DNA from: Engraulis encrasicolus
Lineage: Eukaryota > Chordata > Actinopteri > Clupeiformes > Engraulidae
Assembly (NCBI RefSeq): GCF_034702125.1
Contig: NC_085865.1
Span: 37,262,638 to 37,326,637, forward strand
Length of the DNA stretch: 64,000 nt
Reading direction: 5' to 3'
Below the pieces are notes generated by a model that worked only from the letters and a program-made list of their open reading frames with translations, was not told the origin of the DNA and made no database searches. The stretch's first letter is position 1. Each line of letters opens with the position of its first letter. A program made the position numbers and the translations under genes. This document shows, piece by piece, positions 56,701 through 64,000 of this stretch.

Positions 56701-57290
56701 TAAATTCTAAGCAAGATCCAAGTTCTAAGCAAGATTCGAAAGCAAAAGCATTCTGCGAAAGTTTCTGACCCATCCTGAAAATGTCATCATCAAAACGGAT
56801 CTAAACTTTTCTTGAGTTGAGGCTGTTCAAAAGCAAACAAATAAACCAACCAAAGATCAGGTGGAACGGTTCACATTATGAGGCTACACACCTCAGGTGA
56901 AGTCAATACCCCAGCCCCATGAATCTTATTAAGGGCAGCTAGTGTGTGTGTGTGTGCGTGTGCGTGCGTGCGTGCGTGCCTTCATGCTTGCGTGCGTGCG
57001 CGTGTGTGTGTGTGTCTGTGATATGGATGATTAGTTCGTTGGGTGATGGAGTTCTAAACAAGATTACCAAATACTATCAAACAGCATCTAAACTTTTTTT
57101 TGAGTTGAGGCTGTTTGAAAAGCTAACAAATCAACCAAATAACCCAAAAAATAGAACCCCCTGGATTAACGAAACTAAAAAGCATTGAAGCTGAAACGAT
57201 GAGCACCTCAGGTAAAGGCAGTGCCCCAGCCCCACTGATGAATCTCGGTCATTAAGTGCAGGCAGGTGGGTGTGTGGCTGAGAGAGGTGG
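56700..57290 (+). repeat. local direct duplication around a GT tract
   Basis: About 56,719-56,950 and 57,050-57,280 share GTTCTAA(G/A)CAAGATT, ATCTAAACTTTT, TTGAGTTGAGGCTGTT, CACCTCAGGT and CCCCAGCCCCA in the same order. A GT/GCGT tract (56,943-57,018) lies between them. Confidence 0.72.
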
Positions 57291-57534
57291 TGGTACGGAT
57301 GATCTGTAGAGTGTATGGAGAGAGCTTGGGTCAACTCAACTTCACTCCTGGCAGGTCTTTGTGTTGTTCTCGCACACAGGCGCTGAATGGAGGGTGTTTC
57401 ACAATCCCCCCTCAGAGCCTCCCAGAGCTTTCTATGTGGCTGTGACTGTAAAGGAGTTTTTTATTTGCTCCCGCCGACCGCTCCCTTTACTTAAACATTC
57501 TCCAGCAACTCTCAGGGCCGAGGCCCAGACACAC

Positions 57535-57535
<1 letters not shown>

Positions 57536-57572
<37 letters not shown>

Positions 57573-57578
57573 AGGGAT

Positions 57579-57610
<32 letters not shown>

Positions 57611-57672
57611 AGGGAGAGAGAGCGAGAGAGCGAGCAAGAGAGCTCCTCTGCCATTCCACTAGCCAGGTGACG

Positions 57673-57725
<53 letters not shown>

Positions 57726-57735
57726 TTTGTTTGTG
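57536..57735. repeat. (GA)n tract followed by (GT)n
   Basis: GA with GGGAGGGAGGGA interruptions at 57,538-57,640, then GT at 57,674-57,735 ending in GTTTGTTTGTTT. Confidence 0.92.
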
Positions 57736-57850
57736 TGTGTTGTGTGTGGGTGGGTGGGTTCTAGCTACCTGTCTTGAACTTTGATGGCGCAAGGACAGCT
57801 GGTTGGGTGTGAAAATCTGGACTGACAAAAACAACTAACCTGAGCGTGAA

Positions 57851-58550
57851 CTATGACACAGATAGTGACAGTAATCAATAACTTCTCTATCAACACGTGA
57901 CATTCCACATTCAATGGGGATAAAGTTCTGAAACATACTAGCCAAGCTATTACATTTATTATAAAAGATATACAATATGACACAGGTATTATCACCAATA
58001 TTCCCTTATTAAGAGTGCTGTTGGGTTATATACTGATTTAAATAAAACAGAATCAACAGCTCTCACTTCAGAGGATATTTATTATATTTTTCTTTTTTTA
58101 GTATATTTTGGGTGCTTTTCAAGCCCTTATTTTTGTTTATATGAGATAGGACAGTGAAAATAGTGACAGGAAGAGAGTTGGGAGAGAGAGACGGGAAGGG
58201 GCCCGGGTTGGAAATGAACCCAGGTGGGCCGCGTAGTAGATGAGTGCCCTACCGTTAGTGCCATGGTAGGGCTTTTATTCTATTTTTCTAAACGAAACTT
58301 AACACATCAAATGAAAAAAAAAGATATACAGTAATGTTATAACAACAGGAATTACATTCAGAATTGAGAGGCAACAATTTAATGACTCAAGGCTTTAACG
58401 CTAATCTAAGCTTTTAATTTCTGTTTTGTGGTGAAGTATACACTACACAGATGTGTCAGACATTGGTATGTGTGACTAACTCTGAGAAAAAAAAGAACTT
58501 ATTTAGACACAATAACAAGAGCCTTGAGATTTATCCAAAGGATTCACCAA
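57851..58550 (+). repeat. duplicated segment, copy 2 (with a SINE inserted)
   Basis: Direct copy of 54,741-55,785, about 3.1 kb away. It lacks the copy 1 insertion but carries a family 3 SINE, so each copy supplies the empty site for the other. Confidence 0.85.
58093..58276 (-). mobile_element. SINE family 3 (tRNA-derived), minus copy with target duplication
   Basis: Read on the minus strand: head GGCACTAACGGTAGGGCACT, B box GGTTCATTTCC, CCGGGCCCCTTCCCGTCTCT body, A-rich end. ATTATATTTTTC (58,081-58,092) and ATTCTATTTTTC (58,277-58,288) form the target duplication. The empty site in copy 1 has a single such sequence (near 54,967). Confidence 0.82.
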
Positions 58551-58639
58551 AAACAGAGTGACTCACCTTGTGGATAGAGTCAAAAGAGACATCAAAGGAA
58601 CATCACAGCTGATATTGGGAAACGGACACTCAAGGATTT

Positions 58640-59105
58640 GATGAAAACATAATTGCATTTAACAGCACATAACATGGCACAGCACTGCGCAGCACAATAT
58701 AATATGATGCAACATAATATAGCACAGCATAACACAACACAGTACAGAACCACAATACAACACAACACAACACAGCACAGTACAGAGTGAACATCAGACA
58801 GCACAACTCAACACATCACAACACAACACAGTACATCACAACTCAGTCCAGCACAAAACAACACAATACAATACAGGACCACAATACGACACAACACAAT
58901 ATAGCACAGCACAGAGTGAAACATAAGACAGCACAACACAACAGAGCACAGCACATCACAACTCAGCCCAGCACAAAAGAAAAACAACACAATACAATAC
59001 AGCACAACACAATGACACAACAGAGTGAAACACAAGACAGCACATCACAACAGAACACAGTACATCACAACTCAGCCCGGCACAAAAACAAATCAACACA
59101 ATACA
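58640..59105. repeat. A/C-rich minisatellite, units of about 110-130 bp
   Basis: Units starting CAGAGTGAAAC(A)AGACAGCACA recur at about 58,783, 58,912 and 59,021. Each contains ACATCACAACTCAGYCCAGC and AACACAATACAATACAG. The whole tract is built of CACAACAC/ACAGC words, with very few G or T on the + strand. Confidence 0.82.
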
Positions 59106-59894
<789 letters not shown>

Positions 59895-60126
59895 CATAGA
59901 GAGTGTATAAGAGTGTCTTCTTTCAGAAGTATTGTCAATCCAATATGTTCAACCTAGGAGGCTCCCTTGTTGTTATCAAGTGTGAACACTTTGTCAAACA
60001 ATATCACCTTGCATCTGGATTATAAACACTTGGTGCCAGACTGACATGACAGATATGTCTCATGTTCCAGACAGTCTGTAAGGCTGTGACTATACTTATG
60101 ATACAGTTAATGGTTAACCTCCTCAC

Positions 60127-60131
60127 TAAAT

Positions 60132-60217
<86 letters not shown>

Positions 60218-60219
60218 CG
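60127..60219. repeat. (CT)n microsatellite
   Basis: CT run with one CCCT interruption. Confidence 0.93.
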
Positions 60220-60461
60220 CTGACTCTGAGGCTCTGAGGTGAGGCAAGAAGGGTTAGCTCTGGAAATAACGACAAGTGACAGCAAGAGAGTGTGACTCAA
60301 AGCGAAGACGTGATATCTCGGGTGACATCATCAGGTCCAATCGATAGTATCATAGCTGTCTATCTCAGCCACTACCACACTACAGCGGCTGGGAGTGGGG
60401 AAAGCAACTTCCTCCTTGTGATGTTGGGGCGAATACACAGTTTAAAAAACGCAGTGTTAGC

Positions 60462-60625
60462 ACTACCGTGGCAGAAATGGTAGGGCACTCGTTCCCTATG
60501 CAGCCGACCCAGGTTCGATTCCCGGCCCGGGTCCTTTGCCGCCCCTTCCCCTTCTCTCTCTTCCTCTCTATTCACTTCCTGTCGTTACCTTCACTGTCTT
60601 GTCAAATAAAGGCAAAAAAACCCAA
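60462..60625 (+). mobile_element. SINE family 3 (tRNA-derived), plus copy
   Basis: ACCGTGGCAGAAATGGTAGG head, GGTTCGATTCC B box, then CCGGCCCGGGTCC body, CACTTCCTGTCG, and an A-rich tail after AATAAAGGC. It is homologous to the minus copy at 58.1 kb. Confidence 0.8.
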
Positions 60626-61342
60626 ACAATTTTTTTAAAGGCAGTGTTTATTCAGTAAATTATTTGCCATATTTTACATTGAATTTGATCCCAGCGTCTC
60701 TCTAAGGGTTAAAATAACACTGTATTTTTAATATGCATGTGGTCATTCAGCACCACACCACAACACATCCTAATCGGCCAGCCACCATCAACAGAGTGTT
60801 AATACAGAGATATGATCAGGGGAGAGAGTGAAGGTGCGGAGTGCACTCCAAGACAGATACAAGGACTCAACAAGTGTACAGATGGCCAACTAGGGACATA
60901 GGACTGAATCTGTGTATGTATGTGTGTGTGTGTGTCTGCGTGTGTGTGTGTGTGCGTGCGGGTGTGTGCATGTGTTTGTGTAAGTGTGTTTGCGTGTGTC
61001 TGTGTAAGTGTCTGTTTTCGGGTATACGGGTGCGTGTTGGTTTGTTTTCTTCACGTGTAAATCGTCTTAAGGCTCAAAGCGATTTGTTTTTTAACAGAGC
61101 TTTCAAGCCCTGTTACCTTTTTGGGCACTTCAAAGTCAAGGGATCATCCTCCCAAAAATCCCTTTATGATCCGCACAATAAAGACTCCCGTCTCCAGACG
61201 CAGAGACATCAGGACACCTTTAAAAACACATTTATGGCCCCCCACACAAGATTGTGCCGCCATGTTTATATTATTTACTCAGCTCTTGAGATACACCTGT
61301 GCATCGACAGGTTAATAAAGCGGGCAGAGGTGAACGCACGAC
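60626..61342. other. unannotated stretch with a GT-rich patch
   Basis: Imperfect GTGT/GTAAGTGT sequence at about 60,910-61,015. No gene is recognised; a 171-codon frame across it is not recognisable as a protein. Confidence 0.5.
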
Positions 61343-61609
61343 CAGGGCTGGATTAAGATGGGCTGGGGCCCCTAGGCTACAGGTTGCTGTGGGGGCCCCC
61401 AGAAAGCAAATTTCGTGACAAACATAGGCAATGCTATGTCATGACATGCTACCAATGTCTACCAACTCTACTCAACATGACCTTCATTTTTCATTATTGC
61501 ATCTTGTCATAATTCGGCAATTTTTCAATTTTGACCAATCAGGCGCCCCCCTGACAGGGGGGGCCCTTAGGCTGCAGCCATATCTAGCCTGTGCATTCAT
61601 CCGGTCCTG
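61343..61609. mobile_element. probable MITE (CAGGGCTGGATTA end)
   Basis: The ends CAGGGCTGGAT and ATCCGGTCCTG are imperfect inverted repeats. GGGGCCCC(T)AGGCT occurs near the left end and GGGGGGCCCTTAGGCT near the right. Target duplications are poor. Confidence 0.45.
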
Positions 61610-61967
61610 CATGTGACGTTGTGTACCAAGCCCAGCGCTGCACACCAGCAAAGCCCTCCACCTTTCCACATGTTTTTCTTCTATTCTCCACAGTCGGTTA
61701 CGCAACCTCCAAATGTCACGAGCAGAATGGTATCGGTTTAATGAGGGCGTGCGAATCAATACAGTTTCAAAGACAAGAAGAGACCAATGTGTGTTGTAAA
61801 GCATGTGTCGTTGCTATATTTACACAGAGTGAGAGTAATGTACCACCACAGGGCAACTCGGTGCCTTTTTGTGGCACAAACAACGGTATGCATGGCATTG
61901 CATGGCATGGTAGAGGAACTCCCTTTTTTTGCTGTGAGATGCTTTTCAGGTGAAGTTCACCTCCATG

Positions 61968-62187
61968 CAGGGTTGGACTGAGACCAAAATACAGACAGGG
62001 CATTTTTTTTGCATAGACCAGCCCAAACACAGCCCGCGTTTTTCTACAATATTATGATTGGCTCAGCTCATTGTCTATTTTACAGATGTACTGTACTCCA
62101 CATCTAAATGAACAACAGCATCGGCCCCTGAGGGCTGTAGGACTACCGGGAATATGCCCTGTATGCCAGATTACCGGTCCAGCCCTC
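61968..62187. mobile_element. hAT-type MITE (220 bp)
   Basis: The ends CAGGGTTGGACTG and CCGGTCCAGCCCTC are imperfect inverted repeats. CCTCCATG (61,960-61,967) and CCTCCAAG (62,188-62,195) match at seven of eight bases. Confidence 0.65.
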
Positions 62188-62195
62188 CCTCCAAG

Positions 62196-62690
62196 CCAAG
62201 AGACATTAGCTGGAATTAAGGCAAAGGCAGGCAGACAGGCAGACACAGTTGCGCCATCCAACTCAGGTGTGCCCTCGAATTCCATTTTTTTTATTCTCGG
62301 CCACACCACAGACCACACTAATAAACCATCTCACCTTCACAACCTTCACAGCAATAGGTAGGGTTCCCGTTTACAAACATTCGCGCTGTGAGGAGGGGCA
62401 AGATGCTAAGCAGCCAACCACATGAGTGCATTTTTTGAGTGACAGCCGTTTCCAAGCAATCAGAGGTAGCAGAGGGACCCCTAGCTGTGCATGTAGACAG
62501 GAATGTTTATAAAAGGGAAACCTATGTATACTGTAAGCTTCCACACCATACCACACCAACCCTTCTTACTAACAAAACTGATTATAAAGGGTTCTATTTG
62601 TACCATCTCTGTGGTTTTACGTCTCTCAAATTCAAATTCAATGTTATTTTATTCGCATGTGAATACTCTAGTATATGTTGACTCTGTGAA
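62196..62690. other. unannotated stretch
   Basis: Unique DNA with nothing recognisable. Confidence 0.5.
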
Positions 62691-62739
62691 TCTGTCTGTC
62701 TGTCTAGTAGTATGTCTGCATATCTGTCCGCCTCGCTCT

Positions 62740-62957
62740 ACTGCCATGGATGGAATTCAGTTAGCAAAGGGCTGTGTCTAGTATTCCAAAGCATAAAGAG
62801 CAATGGAAATATAAATATCCCACTCCATTTAAAAACAAACATCCTATTTGTCTGTCTGTTTGTCTGTCCGTCTGTCTGTCTGTGTCTGTGTCTGTCTCTG
62901 TGTCTGTGTCTGTGTCTGTGTCTGTGTCTGTGTCTGTGTCTCTCTCTCTGTCTCTGT

Positions 62958-62994
<37 letters not shown>

Positions 62995-63122
62995 GCTCTA
63001 TGGCCATGGAGTTCAATCAGGCCGTGTTGCAGCATTTCAAAAGCACATTGAGCAGTGGAAATTTCCTTTCCTTTTAACAAAAATATTCTCAATTTCTTTG
63101 TCTGTCTCTCTTTCTGTATCAT

Positions 63123-63218
<96 letters not shown>

Positions 63219-63260
63219 GCTCTCTCTCCGGCCATGGAGTTCAGTGAGCTAAAGGCGTGC
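62740..63260 (+). repeat. tandem 230-260-bp units ending in (TCTG)n(TC)n
   Basis: Units start CCATGGA(TGGA)GTTCAG near 62,742, 63,003 and 63,233. The first two continue GC(A/C)TTYCAAAGCA..GAGCA(A/G)TGGAAAT and end in long TCTG then TC repeats. The third unit is only a start. Confidence 0.75.
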
Positions 63261-63571
63261 TGGCTGCTTTATAGGTGTGTGCACTTGGCCACACTGCTGC
63301 TGCAGAGCAGACAGGAGCTCAAAGAGCTGCGCTGAGCTGTGGATCGATCGGCCCGCATTGATCCACTGTTCCTCAGTGATGTAATGTGTTCCTCCTGTTA
63401 TTTGTGTCACAGCTGTCTGAGCTGCCTCGCTCGGTCTCAAGTCTCCACTCTCTACTACGTGCGCTCTCTTTTCTATTCGCTTTTCTCCTCATCGCCAGCA
63501 GTATGAGCAGGTGCAGAGCAGTCCTTAATGAACGTCAATTCATTTCTATGTGGGTTTTTTTTTTGCACAGT
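63261..63571. other. unannotated stretch
   Basis: No recognised features. Confidence 0.5.
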
Positions 63572-63652
63572 GGTGAATTCAGGTAAATTGGGCTACCTTT
63601 TTTTGCATATAAGCGAATGGCCCAAAGTGACCCAATTTACCTGAATACACCA
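63572..63652. mobile_element. short palindromic MITE
   Basis: GGTGAATTCAGGTAAATTGG at the left and CCAATTTACCTGAATACACC at the right are inverted copies about 80 bp end to end. GGGCTAC/GTGACCC extends the match. Target duplication is not clear. Confidence 0.6.
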
Positions 63653-64000
63653 TATATGAAAACACACTTATCTCTCCTCTCCAATACATTTTTGAGACGC
63701 GCAACCAAAATAGAAACCCTCCTACCATGTATGGCCAACCTGTTACCCAAGCTGTTGAGAGGATGTACAAAACTTCACACACATAATCATCCTGGTCATA
63801 GTGGCATAATGACAATACTAAACCAGTTTGCCGGCAGTTTACAGACCTCCGTTTACACCCATGGTGAGGATCTTTTGAAAATCTACAGTAAGTACTTCAG
63901 AGTTGAAGGGGTTGTGGAGGAGTGGAGGGAGTGAGAGAGGAGGAGGGGGAGGGGGGGAGGCGACATAAAAGTACAAGAAGCAGGCGGCTACTGGAGAAGA
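63653..64000. other. window end, unannotated
   Basis: No gene is recognised. A G/A-rich stretch occurs at about 63,905-63,962. Confidence 0.5.

Noticed and set aside
60462..60540. tRNA gene
   Set aside because: It is the tRNA-like head of a SINE that also occurs at 58.1 kb.
62071..62361. 96-codon open frame
   Set aside because: It mostly overlaps a MITE; no homology seen.

Overview
The window is vertebrate nuclear DNA from a teleost fish. The evidence is split genes with GT-AG introns, very long CA/GT and CT/GA microsatellites, tRNA-derived SINEs, many short DNA transposons, and two recognisable genes in a conserved order. The species cannot be told from the sequence. No bacterial, CRISPR or defence system is present.

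Left half, about 1-36,400: the 3' part of rbm33 (RNA-binding motif protein 33) on the + strand. Ten exons between 8,826 and 30,110 join in one frame (2,529 nt, 842 residues plus stop). They follow the C-terminal two thirds of vertebrate RBM33: a DQWR...DREPFF block, Pro/Gln/Gly-rich linkers, the RNSNLRELPIAP block, a charged coiled coil, the KVRVVKL block and a C-terminal RRM-like fold split over the last three exons. The N-terminal exons lie left of the window. The introns hold most of the simple repeats, a Kolobok-like element with a THAP remnant, a palindromic Tc1-like relic and several SINEs. A long 3' UTR may run to a poly(A) signal at 36,371.

Middle, about 39,170-48,200: sonic hedgehog (shha-like) on the - strand, complete in three coding exons (300 + 262 + 695 nt, 418 residues). 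It has a signal peptide, the CGPGRG N-terminus, the Hedge zinc-binding domain, the Gly197-Cys198-Phe199 autoprocessing site and the Hint Thr267/His270 pair. rbm33 and shh are convergent (tail to tail), as in the SHH-RBM33 region of human 7q36. The shh introns and proximal upstream DNA are poor in simple repeats and contain plausible but unproven regulatory blocks.

Right part, about 48,300-64,000: the 5' flank of shh with no gene recognised. The first 1.5 kb is mostly unique. Beyond that are at least three tRNA-derived SINE families, hAT-type MITEs with 8-bp target duplications, a local duplication whose two copies carry different insertions, and minisatellites.

I found no clearly new biological system. 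The most unusual items are the THAP-bearing long-TIR element, the palindromic Tc1 relic, the duplicated splice acceptor before the last rbm33 exon, the 79-nt poly-C run, and the upstream AUGs ahead of the shh start codon.
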